The notes beneath the pieces are model-generated. The model made no database searches and had not been told where the DNA came from. It saw only the letters and a program-made list of their open reading frames with translations. Positions 37,109 through 47,218 of a stretch of DNA of 64,000 bases are shown piece after piece (position 1 is the stretch's first letter; each line of letters starts with the position of its first letter). The position numbers were made by a program, and so were the translations under genes. This stretch comes from Hyphococcus sp. (lineage in GTDB: Bacteria > Pseudomonadota > Alphaproteobacteria > Caulobacterales > Parvularculaceae): contig JANQON010000016.1 of assembly GCA_028289605.1 (NCBI GenBank), forward strand, positions 124,001 through 188,000, read 5' to 3'.

Positions 37109-38253
37109 TAAAGAACTTCCGTATACATAGCGAGCGCGTCTTCGTACGTAACTGTACGCGGATTGTTTTGCAGGACGCGCTGGCCTTTCATGGCGTCTTC
37201 GGCCATGCGCGGCAGGTCATTGTGGGATATGCCGAGCTGGGAAAGTCGTCGCTCAACCCCGGTGGCCTCAATGATCTCAATGATACGAGAGATAAAGGCG
37301 TCGCACTTCTGCGCATTTGTTCCAGCCGCGCCCGGCGCAACAACGTCTGCGAGCTCAGCGTACTGGTGATCTGCGTTCGGCGCATTGAAGCGCAGAACCG
37401 GTTCAAGCATCAGTGAATTGGAAAGTCCGTGAGGAATGTGAAATATCCCGCCGAGGGGATAGGCCATCCCGTGAACGGCGCCGACGGGCGAGTTGGCGAA
37501 CGCCTGTCCCGCCAGCATGGCGCCCAACAGCATGGCCTCGCGCGCGTCTTTTTGGCCGGGCTTTTCGCAAGCAACAACAATATTGGAAGACAACAGCTTC
37601 AACGCCTCTCGGGCCAGGGCGTCGGACAACGGGTTTTTGCGGTGAATGTTGGTGTAGGCTTCGATGGCGTGCACCATGGCGTCAATGCCGGTCGCTGCTG
37701 TAACGTGGCGCGGCAAGCCCATCGTCAGTTCCGGGTCAAGCACGGCGAGGTCCGGATACAGCGCGTTGTCGACGACAGCGACTTTCGTGTCTTCTTCCGT
37801 CGTGATGACCGATATCGACGTGACTTCCGATCCCGTTCCGGCGGTTGTCGGCGACAAGACGAGCGGCGCGCGTTTTCCCTTGACCGTATTCGTGCCGTAA
37901 ATGTCCTCAAGCGATTGATTCGCATTCATCAGCACGGCGACGACTTTGGCCGTGTCCATGGACGACCCGCCGCCAAGGCCGATGACGCCGTCCGCGCCAT
38001 GTTCGCGTGCGAAATTTACAGCCTGTTTGACTTTTGCCGCCGGGGGATCCGCCGCGACGTCGTCAAACAGCAGCACATTGAGGCCTGCCGCTTCGATGCT
38101 TTTGATCGCAGGGTCGACAAGGCCGGCGGCGATCAGCCCCTTATCCGTGATAAGAATGGGCTTTTGAAATCTCGATTTAACAAGCTCGCCCAACTCTCGA
38201 GTCGAGCCGGACCGGAATACGATGTCCGGCGGCGTATTGAACGTGAAATTCAT
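37108..38253 (-). CDS. iron-containing alcohol dehydrogenase
   Basis: The 381-residue group III dehydrogenase has GGGSSMDTAK for NAD(P) binding, and the metal ligands in AIDAMVHAIEAYTN and HGMAYPLGGIFHIPHGLSN. Such enzymes interconvert alcohols and aldehydes. It is the first gene of the operon with thioesterase and carboxylase, so the substrate may be a short or branched alcohol, which is inference. Confidence 0.9.
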   Translation of the reverse strand: MNFTFNTPPDIVFRSGSTRELGELVKSRFQKPILITDKGLIAAGLVDPAIKSIEAAGLNVLLFDDVAADPPAAKVKQAVNFAREHGADGVIGLGGGSSMDTAKVVAVLMNANQSLEDIYGTNTVKGKRAPLVLSPTTAGTGSEVTSISVITTEEDTKVAVVDNALYPDLAVLDPELTMGLPRHVTAATGIDAMVHAIEAYTNIHRKNPLSDALAREALKLLSSNIVVACEKPGQKDAREAMLLGAMLAGQAFANSPVGAVHGMAYPLGGIFHIPHGLSNSLMLEPVLRFNAPNADHQYAELADVVAPGAAGTNAQKCDAFISRIIEIIEATGVERRLSQLGISHNDLPRMAEDAMKGQRVLQNNPRTVTYEDALAMYTEVL

Positions 38254-38331
38254 CCTGCGCTCCCGTAGGTTGACCGGGAGCCCAGAATGAACGCAGCCTA
38301 TTTCTAAGACAAGCTTTGTGAGCTTTGTCGA

Positions 38332-38964
38332 TCACTTTTTCTCGTTCTTTTCGATGTCGCCGATAAAGGCCATTACGGCGTCTTCGCTGTCGCCCTCAAC
38401 TTCGATCAACGCATCGTCGCCATCCGACATCATCAGGACCGAAAGCTCGCCGTTGTCGCCGCGACGCTTGATGGCGGGCTCGCCGCGCATTTCGGCGACT
38501 TCGAGGCCGCCCTTGTCCAGCATGGCCTGGTCGTCTTTGATAAACATGAAATCGGAAAGGTCGCGCGCCTCTCCGAAAACCCGCACGGTTACAATGCGGC
38601 CCTTGTCGTCTTCGAAGCGGCGTTCCACCGTATCGCGTCGATTGAGGAAGTCCTCAAAGGCGAGCGTTGACGATTGCGCCAAAACGAAGTTGGCGTCTTC
38701 CGGCTTGAAAGACGGCGCCACGCCAGCGATTTTTTGCGTGACGGCGCGAAGGGAAAGGCGATTGGCGTTGGCGCTGGCCGTTCGGAGGAGCTGGGTTGCG
38801 CCAGCGTAGTCATCCGATTCGAGAGCCGCGAGCGCCTTTTTCAGGTCTGATTCGACGCTGGCCTCGATCGAGGCGAAGGCGACGCTTGTTGCATCTGGCG
38901 GATTCTGAGCCAGAGCGGGCGATGCAAGGGCGAAGGCGGCGAGTGCGATGGCAAGTTTTTTCAT
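38332..38964 (-). CDS. secreted protein of unknown function, DUF4252-like candidate
   Basis: The 210-residue product begins MKKLAIALAAFALASPALAQ, a clear signal peptide. The rest is highly charged, with the pattern GRIVTVRVFGEARDLSDFMF and LMMSDGDDALIEVEGD, which is loosely like DUF4252 proteins. It ends Glu/Lys-rich. No enzyme motif is seen. Spacing on both sides suggests it is transcribed alone. Confidence 0.65.
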   Translation of the reverse strand: MKKLAIALAAFALASPALAQNPPDATSVAFASIEASVESDLKKALAALESDDYAGATQLLRTASANANRLSLRAVTQKIAGVAPSFKPEDANFVLAQSSTLAFEDFLNRRDTVERRFEDDKGRIVTVRVFGEARDLSDFMFIKDDQAMLDKGGLEVAEMRGEPAIKRRGDNGELSVLMMSDGDDALIEVEGDSEDAVMAFIGDIEKNEKK

Positions 38965-39068
38965 GGGTATTCTCTCCTTGTTTGTGTTCGCCGTTGCCTT
39001 CGCACGAGGGCGCGATCACGCACAATCAACGCGGCCGTGAGCTAATCTGTTTGTGATCAAGCGAGAGA

Positions 39069-40820
39069 TTATTGAAATCGGACCAGGCGTCCGGGCCGCG
39101 CGTCCGTGACGGCGTCATTTTCGATGACTTGCCGGCCGTGGACGAAACTGGCCCGGTATCCGGAAACCGGCTGCAGCAGACGTTGTCCGCCTGCGGGTAA
39201 GTCGCGCACCATATGGGGCGCCCTTAAGCTGAGGTTGTCGTAGTCAATGACGTTGATATCGGCGCGTAACCCTTCGCGCAGCCGGCCTCGGTCTTGAAGG
39301 CCGAGGAATTCCGCGCCGTCTGCGGACAGCATCTGAATCGCGCGGGAGAGAGAAATGCGGCGTTCCTTGCGGTCGCGGGTCCAGTGCGACAGCAAATAGG
39401 TGGGGAAGCTGGCGTCGCAGATCGTGCCGACATGGGCGCCGCCGTCGGACAAGCCGAGAAGTGCGTTGGACCGCCCCAACATCTCGCGCACATTGTCGTA
39501 ATTGAACTCTGTGTAGTTATAGATGGGAAAGTAGATGAGTTGGCGGCCGTCGAGTTCGAGCAGCGTGTCGTAGAGTTTCTCCATCGCCGACACGCCGTCC
39601 CGCCGCGCTTCGGCGCCGAGAGAGGCGTCCTGGGGCTGCTCGTAATCGGGATCGTCCCCGAGGCGGAAAAACTTGTTCGCCACGAGCTCGATCGCCGCGA
39701 TCATGGTGTCCGCGATCGGCGGCACGGAAGACCCTTCGCCCGCGAGCTTGACCGGCGTTTCCGACAGGCATTTCGCTTTAAAGGCCGGGTCGCGCATAAT
39801 CGCGACGCGTTCGTCCAGCGGTTTGTCTTGAATGGCGATATAGCTTGGCTGCGCCATGACCGGGTGAAACGTACACTGAAGACCTTGAAAGACGCCGATC
39901 GCCCGCGGCGCGACTTGAACGCGAAAGTCAACGCCGTCTGCGTTCAGACGATCGCTCGCGGCGAGGATGCGCTTCCACTGGTCCGGCGCCATGTCGCGCT
40001 GCATCAGAGAGATAGAGGCGGGTCGGCCGCTTGCGCGCACGAACGCCTCAACCACAGCGAACTCATCGTCGAATTGATCGCCCTCGCGCTCAAGATTGAA
40101 GTCGTTGACAATCTGCACGACGCCGCGATCGAGCCCGTCGAAGGCCCCGGCGATTCCCGTCAGTTCTTTTTCGTTGGCTTCCGCGCTTGGGGTCCAGTCC
40201 CCGTCAGCTGTCCGATGGATGTCCGTGCGTCCGATGGAAAAACCCGCCGCGCCCGCCAGCATCGCTTCACGTACAAGGTCCCGCATCGCGCCAATGTCGT
40301 CGTCGGTCGCTTCTTCGAACGTGCTTGCGCGTTCGCCCATGGCGTAAACCCGAACCGGATCATGGCCGATCATGACGCCCATATCGATGGTATGCGGTAC
40401 GGCGTCGATAGCGTCCATATATTCCGGAAAGCTCTCCCACTCCCAAGTCAGTCCCTCATGAAGGGCCGTGCCCGGAATGTCCTCAACGCCTTCCATCAGG
40501 CGGACAAGGCGGTCGTGGTCGCTAGGACGAACCGGTGCGAAACCGACGCCGCAATTGCCCATGATGAGGGTTGTCACGCCGTGATTGACGGAGGGCCTGA
40601 GTTCTTCGTCCCAGGACGCCTGGCCGTCATAGTGCGTATGAAGATCGACAAAGCCCGGCGTGACAATGGCGCCGTCTGCGTCAAAGGTCTTATCCGCGGC
40701 GCCGGCGCAGTCGCCGATTTCGACGATTCGACCGTCCTTCACGCCGATCGTCGCCCGATAGGGCTCGCCGCCGTCGCCGTCATAGATCAGTCCGCCTGCA
40801 ATTTTTAAATCAAAGGTCAT
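39069..40820 (-). CDS. N-acyl-D-amino-acid deacylase-like amidohydrolase
   Basis: The 583-residue metal-dependent hydrolase has the amidohydrolase start [16 protein letters not shown] and the metal motif [15 protein letters not shown]-terminal [13 protein letters not shown] and the ending [12 protein letters not shown] are typical of D-aminoacylases. It hydrolyses N-acyl-D-amino acids or similar amides; the exact substrate is uncertain. The ATG at 40820 overlaps the transporter stop as ATGA, so the two are coupled and the transporter may bring in its substrate. Confidence 0.87.
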   Translation of the reverse strand: MTFDLKIAGGLIYDGDGGEPYRATIGVKDGRIVEIGDCAGAADKTFDADGAIVTPGFVDLHTHYDGQASWDEELRPSVNHGVTTLIMGNCGVGFAPVRPSDHDRLVRLMEGVEDIPGTALHEGLTWEWESFPEYMDAIDAVPHTIDMGVMIGHDPVRVYAMGERASTFEEATDDDIGAMRDLVREAMLAGAAGFSIGRTDIHRTADGDWTPSAEANEKELTGIAGAFDGLDRGVVQIVNDFNLEREGDQFDDEFAVVEAFVRASGRPASISLMQRDMAPDQWKRILAASDRLNADGVDFRVQVAPRAIGVFQGLQCTFHPVMAQPSYIAIQDKPLDERVAIMRDPAFKAKCLSETPVKLAGEGSSVPPIADTMIAAIELVANKFFRLGDDPDYEQPQDASLGAEARRDGVSAMEKLYDTLLELDGRQLIYFPIYNYTEFNYDNVREMLGRSNALLGLSDGGAHVGTICDASFPTYLLSHWTRDRKERRISLSRAIQMLSADGAEFLGLQDRGRLREGLRADINVIDYDNLSLRAPHMVRDLPAGGQRLLQPVSGYRASFVHGRQVIENDAVTDARPGRLVRFQ

Positions 40821-41677
40821 GGGCCGGCCTTTCGGTGATCGATCATGCGAAATATGGAAATCATAAGCCCGCCGGAGACAAAGTGCCAAACCCCCCACAG
40901 GGCGGCGATCGCCGCGGCGCCGCCCAGCCCCTTAAGCTGCGCCAGCAGCAACACCACGGCGAGGCCGGCGTTCTGGATGCCGACTTCAAACGTCAACGAA
41001 CGACGCTGGCTCGGCGTGGCGCCGAACGCCCGCCCGGCTGCGGCGCCGGTGGCGAAGGCGAGGGCGTTATGAAGGACAACCGGGATGACGATCAGCGCCC
41101 AGCCGGGAAGCAGGATCGGCATGAATTCGATAACGCCGGTGATGACGATAAAGGCGAGGACGCCGGCGGCGAAGAGAGCCAGCGGCCCGCGGATTCGTGC
41201 GGCGAGCTCAGGACGCCAGTGCGCCATAACCATGCCCAGACCCAGCGGCGCGGCGAGCATCAGCGTCGTCTGAGCGACAAAAGACAAACGGTCGAAATCG
41301 ATGCTGTTGAGGAGTTCGGCCGTAGGCGGATAAAGTCCCGACCAGAGAAGGATGGCGGCAGGGGTCCATAGTGCGGCGACGACGCTCGAGCCGGCGGTCA
41401 GCGACACCGAATACGCCACGTCGCCGCGCGCCGCCCAGCTCATGAAATTTGAGACATTGCCGCCCGGACATGCTGCGACGACAATCATGCCGAGCGCGAT
41501 CGAAGGCGGCGGCGACAAAACCGCAATCAGGGCGAGGGTCATGGCGGGCAACGCGATGAGCTGTGCGCCGAGACCGCCGAAGAAAACGAGCGGGCGCTTG
41601 CGTAGGAATGCAAAATGCTCTGGCTTGAGGCCCAGGGCGATTGAAAACATCATGACGACAATCGCACCGGCCAGCAA
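40817..41677 (-). CDS. bile acid:sodium symporter (BASS/SBF) family transporter
   Basis: About nine hydrophobic helices and SIALGLKPEHFAFLRKRPLV, plus ACPGGNVSNFMSWAARGDVA, match sodium-coupled organic anion transporters of the SBF family. The frame is open far upstream, but that part is out-of-frame sequence of the preceding gene and rich in Arg. A TTG at 41677 with GGAG six bases before it gives 286 residues, the usual size, and keeps helix 1. It is coupled to the amidohydrolase. Confidence 0.82.
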   Translation of the reverse strand: MLAGAIVVMMFSIALGLKPEHFAFLRKRPLVFFGGLGAQLIALPAMTLALIAVLSPPPSIALGMIVVAACPGGNVSNFMSWAARGDVAYSVSLTAGSSVVAALWTPAAILLWSGLYPPTAELLNSIDFDRLSFVAQTTLMLAAPLGLGMVMAHWRPELAARIRGPLALFAAGVLAFIVITGVIEFMPILLPGWALIVIPVVLHNALAFATGAAAGRAFGATPSQRRSLTFEVGIQNAGLAVVLLLAQLKGLGGAAAIAALWGVWHFVSGGLMISIFRMIDHRKAGP

Positions 41678-41730
41678 CGCTTGCTCCCGGTTGTCGAGAG
41701 CAATCGTAAGCTGATCAAGGCTTTCCGGGC

Positions 41731-42189
41731 TCAGAACCCGCTCCGAAAAAAGAGGCTTGCCGAGATTACAAGCAGTGAACCGACGGCGCCGGCCGTGAGC
41801 ATGGTGCGCAGGCGACCGTACCACGCCGGCAGCGCGCCGCCGCCGACGGCGGCTCTGTCTTGCGCCCACAGCGCGAGCAGGACGCCGGCAACCACAATGT
41901 GCCGAATCGCCATTGCGGCCTCGTCGGCGGCGCCCGGCGCCAGCGCGGCGAAAAACGCAACCAGCAGCAACACCTGTCCGAGCAGGAAGCGACGATTTTC
42001 TGAAGCGGGGGCGGTGAACATTGCGCCCGCATGCGCGCCTGCGAGATAGGCTGCGATCACGGCGCCGTAGATTAACGCCGTCGCCGGCGCGTACGAAGTG
42101 ATTGCAGCGGGCAGTATTGGCGGCGCAAACGCGACAACACCCGCGCATGCAAAAAACGGGATAAGGCCGAGAAGACCAAGTATGGTCAT
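41731..42189 (-). CDS. DUF3429-like membrane protein (first of two)
   Basis: The 152-residue protein has about five membrane helices, starts MTILGLLGLIPFFACAG and ends with PAWYGRLRTMLTAG, as in DUF3429. The central glycine motif seen in its neighbour is altered here (YGAVIAAYLAGAHAGAMF). The two adjacent genes look like diverged duplicates. Function unknown. Confidence 0.7.
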   Translation of the reverse strand: MTILGLLGLIPFFACAGVVAFAPPILPAAITSYAPATALIYGAVIAAYLAGAHAGAMFTAPASENRRFLLGQVLLLVAFFAALAPGAADEAAMAIRHIVVAGVLLALWAQDRAAVGGGALPAWYGRLRTMLTAGAVGSLLVISASLFFRSGF

Positions 42190-42227
42190 CTCTTGATTTC
42201 CACCGGTCGGCGCGTCCGAGCTTACGG

Positions 42228-42722
42228 TCAAGACGTCAACACCTTCGCGAAAGCGGCGAGGAACGAGGCGCCCATGAGGATCGTCAGCGGCGTGCGTACC
42301 CCGAGATACCATTCCGGCGCGCCTGATCCGCGCCGCGTCGCTCGCAGATCATCCCAGAGGAGGATCGGCAGCGCCGCGAGAATGATCACGAACCGAACCG
42401 TTTCGGCGTCCAGAACGAACACCGGCAATGACATGGCGAGCGGAATGACGCCGCCCAATAGGCTGGCGAAGCTGGGACCGCCCGGCCGCATGACGGCGAC
42501 GCCCCATCGCACGCCGCCGAAAAAGGCGATCAGAACGCCGCCGTAAACCAGCATCAGCTCGGTCGTTACCGGCCTGAGATGATCCGGCTGGAGCCATATC
42601 AGCATGGCCGCGATTATCGGCGGCAGGGCGCCCGCATAGGCAAGCACGGCGGCCGCTTGCGGTAGCCCCGATTGGTCATTTGAACGAAGGCTGGACTGAA
42701 CGTGACTGGTTGCGCTGGTCAT
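42228..42722 (-). CDS. DUF3429 family membrane protein (second of two)
   Basis: This 164-residue protein has about five helices, with YGGVLIAFFGGVRWG and the ending APEWYLGVRTPLT that define DUF3429. GGGAGGG precedes the ATG at 42722. It lies 38 bp upstream of the other DUF3429 gene and is probably co-transcribed with it. Function unknown. Confidence 0.82.
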   Translation of the reverse strand: MTSATSHVQSSLRSNDQSGLPQAAAVLAYAGALPPIIAAMLIWLQPDHLRPVTTELMLVYGGVLIAFFGGVRWGVAVMRPGGPSFASLLGGVIPLAMSLPVFVLDAETVRFVIILAALPILLWDDLRATRRGSGAPEWYLGVRTPLTILMGASFLAAFAKVLTS

Positions 42723-42761
42723 CGCGGCCCTCCCGCTATTTCGCAATCCTATATCGACTTC

Positions 42762-43505
42762 CTATGATTTGCGAAACGCAACGCCCGCAATCCAGCCCGC
42801 AAGCAGCGACACGGCGACGCAGAGGAGCCCGTACAGGATGGGCCGGGTGTGCGCCAGTTCGTATATCCTGCGCTCAAGGCCGACCCTGTTGACGCGCAGT
42901 TCGGCGCTGTCCCGCCCAATCAGCACGCCCGCCTGATAGAGGTAAACGGAAACAGCGTATTCGCCGACCGGCGTTTTCGGAGGCAATGCCGTTTTGATGG
43001 TGAAAAGCGGGCCTTTTACGAAAGACACCTCGCCGAGGGCTTCGCGATACTGGCCCTGGAATTCGAGCGTCTCGAGAAGCGCTGCGCGATAGGGGTAACC
43101 AGAGCCTTCGCTTGCACGCAGATCGACCGCGGCAATGTTCTCAATGCCGAGCTGAAACTTCGCCTGGTCCGGCAGCGGCGCGATGTCGGTGATCGACCTC
43201 GTGGAACTTGCGGCGTAAAAGCGGGGCACATTGTCCAGTCTGAATGCGTCGCCCGGCATCCAGATAATGCCGCGTTGTTCCAAAGGCCTGACATTATAGG
43301 CGCCGTTGGGCCCCGTGATCACGGCAATAATGTCAAAGGCGCTCGCCGGGTCGTCAACGCCGCTGACTGCGCCGAACAGCGTCAGGTCCGCGCCGGAAAA
43401 GTCGGCGTCGACTTCGATCAGGTCGTCAGTCAATGCAATGGCGATGGCGTCCGCGTGCGCGGCGCTGGAAAAGAAACAGCAAATCAGTACGATGAATTGC
43501 CGCAT
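42762..43505 (-). CDS. TIGR02186 family membrane-anchored protein
   Basis: The 247-residue protein has a signal peptide (MRQFIVLICCFFSSAAHA), an exported domain, and one C-terminal helix (PILYGLLCVAVSLLAGWIAG). It matches the TIGR02186 family, which commonly lies next to TauE/SafE permeases in alphaproteobacteria. Its ATG overlaps the permease stop (TGATG). A role with the permease in exporting a sulfur or organic anion is inferred. Confidence 0.82.
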   Translation of the reverse strand: MRQFIVLICCFFSSAAHADAIAIALTDDLIEVDADFSGADLTLFGAVSGVDDPASAFDIIAVITGPNGAYNVRPLEQRGIIWMPGDAFRLDNVPRFYAASSTRSITDIAPLPDQAKFQLGIENIAAVDLRASEGSGYPYRAALLETLEFQGQYREALGEVSFVKGPLFTIKTALPPKTPVGEYAVSVYLYQAGVLIGRDSAELRVNRVGLERRIYELAHTRPILYGLLCVAVSLLAGWIAGVAFRKS

Positions 43506-44416
43506 CAAGCCGGCTCCACGACAAACGGTGCCGACGGCGGCAGCGCTATGCCAAACAAGAGCCGGGCGCAGACAGCCAACACAATGAGCGCGAGGAGCGC
43601 GCGGAGTTGTTCCCCTTTAAGGCGGCGGCCGGCGCGCGCCCCGATCTGGGCGCCGACCACGCCGCCGGCCAACAGCATCAGTGCGAGAACAATGTCGACC
43701 GTTTGGTTCGCTGACGCGTGCAGCAGCGTTGCGATCGCGGTTACGAAAATGATCTGAAATAGCGACGTTCCGACAACCACATTGGTCGGCATGTTGAGAA
43801 TGTACAACATGGCTGGGACCATGATGAAGCCGCCGCCGACGCCCATGATGGCGGCCAGGACGCCGACGAGAAATCCGAGCACGATGGGCGGGATCGGACT
43901 GATATAGAGCCCCGAACGGCGAAACCGCATGGCGAACGGCATCGCCGCCATCCATCCTGCGCTTCTGTGCTTGCGGCGTTGGCGCGGGCGATCGGGGTTT
44001 CGCAACAGCGCGCGAAGAGACTCCGTCAGCATCAAGACGCCGATCACGCCAAGAAAAAGCACGTAAGCGATTGAGATGAAGGTCTCAATTTGACCGATCT
44101 CGCGAAAGTACCGAAAGATAAAAATACCGGCGACGGCGCCGACCGCGCCGCCTGCGACGAGAAATCCGCCCATCAAAAAGTCGACCGTGCGCCGGCGCAG
44201 ATGCGCCAAAACGCCGGACACGGACGACGCGACAATTTGCGAGGCTTCAGTGCCGACCGCGACGGCTGGCGGAATGCCGTAAAAAATCAGGAGCGGCGTC
44301 ATCAGAAATCCGCCGCCGACCCCAAACATGCCCGATAAGAACCCGACGGCGGCGCCGAGAAAAACAATCACGAACGGGTCAACGGGAATCTCCGCGATTG
44401 GGAGATAAATCTGCAT
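43505..44416 (-). CDS. TauE/SafE (TSUP) family permease
   Basis: The 303-residue protein has eight or so helices and both family repeats, GFLSGMFGVGGGFLMTPLLI and GFLVGVLAAIMGVGGGFIMVPA. TSUP proteins move sulfite, sulfonates or organosulfur compounds. It is translationally coupled to the TIGR02186 gene. The substrate is uncertain. Confidence 0.9.
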   Translation of the reverse strand: MQIYLPIAEIPVDPFVIVFLGAAVGFLSGMFGVGGGFLMTPLLIFYGIPPAVAVGTEASQIVASSVSGVLAHLRRRTVDFLMGGFLVAGGAVGAVAGIFIFRYFREIGQIETFISIAYVLFLGVIGVLMLTESLRALLRNPDRPRQRRKHRSAGWMAAMPFAMRFRRSGLYISPIPPIVLGFLVGVLAAIMGVGGGFIMVPAMLYILNMPTNVVVGTSLFQIIFVTAIATLLHASANQTVDIVLALMLLAGGVVGAQIGARAGRRLKGEQLRALLALIVLAVCARLLFGIALPPSAPFVVEPA

Positions 44417-44500
44417 GCCTTCGCCGGCTTTTCAAAAGTTGCGAACTCTTATCGCGTTATAGTCGGCGCGAGCGGAATTCTGCAAGAAAGACGGGTTAAC

Positions 44501-47218
44501 TTAACCCGACACCGCCAAGGTGTTCGCTTCGGCGTCAGAGGGCAGCGCCTCCCAGGACGCTACCGCTTCGTCAATTCCGGCCTTCTGATCCGAGTTCATG
44601 TCCGCGCTGATTCCGGCGGCGAGCGGCTCCGCCTGCTGGTCTCCGTTTTTGGCGGCCAGTGAATACCAGTAGTAAGCTTTGCCGGCGTCCTGCACGCTTC
44701 CCGCCTCCGGCCCCGCGCCGTTGGGGTGATAGATTGCGCCGAGATTGTATTGGGAGTCGACAAGGCCGCGATTGGCGGCCTGTTCGAACCAGCCGACGGC
44801 TTCCGGCGTATTCGCGGCCCCGCCTTCGCCGCGCGCGGTCATGACGCCGATGCGATGCATGGCGAGTACGTTGCCGCCATTAGCGGCGCGGCGGAACCAT
44901 GTGCGCGCCTGGGCCAGGTCCTGGTCAACGCCTTGTCCTGTCTTGTAGAGCTCGCCAAGCTGCAGTTGTGCCGGCGGGTGGCCCAGCAAGGCGGCCTGTT
45001 CAAGTTTCTCGATGGCGACAGCAGACTCTGCTTCCGTTTCAGCAGCATTCAATCCCGTCATGGCGTCACGGTACAGCGTACGCGGATCAATTGCCGGCGC
45101 GGCCGGCGCTTCGAGCGTCGGGGCCGCCGTCGCGGCAGTATCGCTCACGGAGCCGCTGGGCGGACTTACGGCGGCGGTCGGCGCGGGCGCGTCGTCGCGC
45201 GGCGAGAATATGAAGTCCTTGATCATCAGGAACAGGAGACCGACGGCCAGAAAAATGCCGACGCCCAGGGCGAGCGTGACGGGTCTTGCCGAGGCGGTGC
45301 TCTTCAGGGTCTCGAGCGCAGCCTTGTCGCCGCCTGTTTCGATGGTCTCGTCGAGGTCTTCATCGTCGTCTGTTTTCTTAACGGCGCCGCCAAGAAACGG
45401 CACTTTGCTCCGCAGCGCCGCGAGGCGCGATCCGCCGTCGTCCTTCGTGTCTTTTTCAACGACGTCATCGATGAGATCGCTCGGGGCGGCGATATCTCCC
45501 GCATCCCCGGGCTCCGTTGTTCCCAACGCTTTTTTGGCGGCGGCGCGGGTCGCCGGATCGACTTTGTCTTCGGCGGCCGCTGCGAGGCGTTTGCGCCGCG
45601 CGCGCGCGGCGAGAATGGCTTTTTGTTTTGGAGTCAGTTTGCGCCGCGTCGGGCGTTCTCGAACCGGCTCCTCTTCGCTTGGTTGTTCAGCAAAGGGCGG
45701 CGGGCCGTCGTCTGCGGGAGCGTCGGCCGTCTCGGCCGCTTCAGCAACAGGCGGGGCAGGCGTCTCTTCCTCCGGTTCGGCCGGTGTTTCGTCCGCGAGA
45801 TCGTCGAGCCCTGCAAGCAATTCGTCGAGATCGGAGTCCCCGTCGTCGCTCGGCGTTTCCTTCTCAACGCCTCTAAACACGTCCTGCACTTCCGACAAAA
45901 GCGCGGCGCCTTCTTCATCTGGCGCTGCGTCGCTTTCGCCGTCGAGTTCAAAGGAAAAGTCTTCTTCCGCGTCCGACGCGGGCTTGTCGTCGATGGATGC
46001 GTCAATGTCATCGGCGAATGAGAAAAAGTCGTCGTCTTCAGTCTGCTCTGTCGACGCTTCTTCGGTTTCGGCGACAGGTTGGTCTGTTTCCGCGGCGGGA
46101 GCTTCAAGAACCGGCGCATCAGGGCTGTCCACCGCCTCGGCGTCCGCCTGATCCGGCGTGGTCGGTTCGCTTGGCGCTTGCTTGAGTTCGGATTCTGTCG
46201 TCTTGACCGTCGGAGCCGCAGCGCCGCCGATACCGGTTTGCTCGAGCTGGGAGAGCATTTTGTCAAAAGACTCGTGAAGCCGATCGACCCGCTTAACCGT
46301 GTCGCGCGTCTGGTCGGCGACGACAGCGGCGATGTCCTCGCGGTTGGCGGAATCGAACTGCCCGCCGGCGAATTTCTCCCGAAGCTCCGCCAGGGTTTCC
46401 GCCGTTTTCTGCACGCCCTCGGCGCTTCGGCGTTCGGCGGCCTCAATTTGTTTTGCGAGTTTGGCGATTGTTGCTTCCAAAGCGCGGATCTGATCGCCGC
46501 CGCGTTTTATTTCATCGCCAAGAACCCGCAGCCGCTTGCCGGTCGTTTCGACAAACTCCGGATCGCCGCCGCCTGAAGTTGACCGGGAAGCCTCGGTGGC
46601 TAACCGCTCCGTGCGCGTCATTCTGGTTTGAAGCCCGTCAAGCGCGTCCTTCAAAAAGCTAACGGCGGAATTGTCTTCGCCGCCGTCGCCGGTTTCGGCG
46701 CTCAGCGCGAGTGTCTTGATTTGCTGCTCGGTGGAATCCAGGCGTTCAAGCGTCGTCTTTTGCGCGTTGCTGAATTGAACCGCGACCTGGGCGACGGCCT
46801 TTTCCAGCGCTTTTAGCGCTTCGACGCGTTCGCGATCCCCGCGATCTTGTTCGAGGCGGGCGATACGCGTCTCAACGTCCGAAGAGGGAGCCTGATCCGG
46901 CGCGCCGCGTTCGAGCCGCTGGAGGCGTTCAACGGCGCCGCCAAGCTTGCGCGTGAGATCCGCGACAGAGTCGCGATTGTCAGCGGCGCCGTCGGCGAGG
47001 CGCTTGTTGAGATGATCGATGGCGGTGACAATATCGCGTAGCTTCAAGCCTTCGACTTCGCCATGCGACGCCTGCGGGTCGCCGGCGGCGTAGATCATTT
47101 GGTTCAGCCATTCCCCAACCGTCATGCCTTCGCGCTTCGCCGCCTCTTTGGCGGTTTCGCGAGCGTCTCTTTCTATGCCTTTGACGCTCCAGGGCGCGTT
47201 CGACTTCATTTCAGTCAC
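44501..47218 (-). CDS. PodJ-like polar organising protein with Sel1 repeats
   Basis: The 905-residue protein starts with NAPWSVKGIERDARETAKEA and EWLNQMIY, the PodJ-type N-terminus. A coiled-coil region follows to about 330, then a long acidic disordered stretch (330-620), one membrane helix near 643-667, and Sel1-like repeats at about 740-870 in the periplasm. In Caulobacter, PodJ organises the new pole and recruits regulators and pilus or holdfast factors. The layout here is the same, though this one is nearer to the minimal form. A GTG start (47218) and an ATG (47209) are both possible. Confidence 0.82.
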   Translation of the reverse strand: MTEMKSNAPWSVKGIERDARETAKEAAKREGMTVGEWLNQMIYAAGDPQASHGEVEGLKLRDIVTAIDHLNKRLADGAADNRDSVADLTRKLGGAVERLQRLERGAPDQAPSSDVETRIARLEQDRGDRERVEALKALEKAVAQVAVQFSNAQKTTLERLDSTEQQIKTLALSAETGDGGEDNSAVSFLKDALDGLQTRMTRTERLATEASRSTSGGGDPEFVETTGKRLRVLGDEIKRGGDQIRALEATIAKLAKQIEAAERRSAEGVQKTAETLAELREKFAGGQFDSANREDIAAVVADQTRDTVKRVDRLHESFDKMLSQLEQTGIGGAAAPTVKTTESELKQAPSEPTTPDQADAEAVDSPDAPVLEAPAAETDQPVAETEEASTEQTEDDDFFSFADDIDASIDDKPASDAEEDFSFELDGESDAAPDEEGAALLSEVQDVFRGVEKETPSDDGDSDLDELLAGLDDLADETPAEPEEETPAPPVAEAAETADAPADDGPPPFAEQPSEEEPVRERPTRRKLTPKQKAILAARARRKRLAAAAEDKVDPATRAAAKKALGTTEPGDAGDIAAPSDLIDDVVEKDTKDDGGSRLAALRSKVPFLGGAVKKTDDDEDLDETIETGGDKAALETLKSTASARPVTLALGVGIFLAVGLLFLMIKDFIFSPRDDAPAPTAAVSPPSGSVSDTAATAAPTLEAPAAPAIDPRTLYRDAMTGLNAAETEAESAVAIEKLEQAALLGHPPAQLQLGELYKTGQGVDQDLAQARTWFRRAANGGNVLAMHRIGVMTARGEGGAANTPEAVGWFEQAANRGLVDSQYNLGAIYHPNGAGPEAGSVQDAGKAYYWYSLAAKNGDQQAEPLAAGISADMNSDQKAGIDEAVASWEALPSDAEANTLAVSG

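Noticed and set aside
39294-40808. 504-codon rightward frame over the amidohydrolase
   Set aside because: It is a shadow of the opposite strand; no start signal or motif.
41678-42148. 157-residue extension at the front of the BASS transporter
   Set aside because: It is Arg/Cys-rich and lies out of frame over the DUF3429 gene; an internal TTG with a ribosome-binding site gives the normal length.
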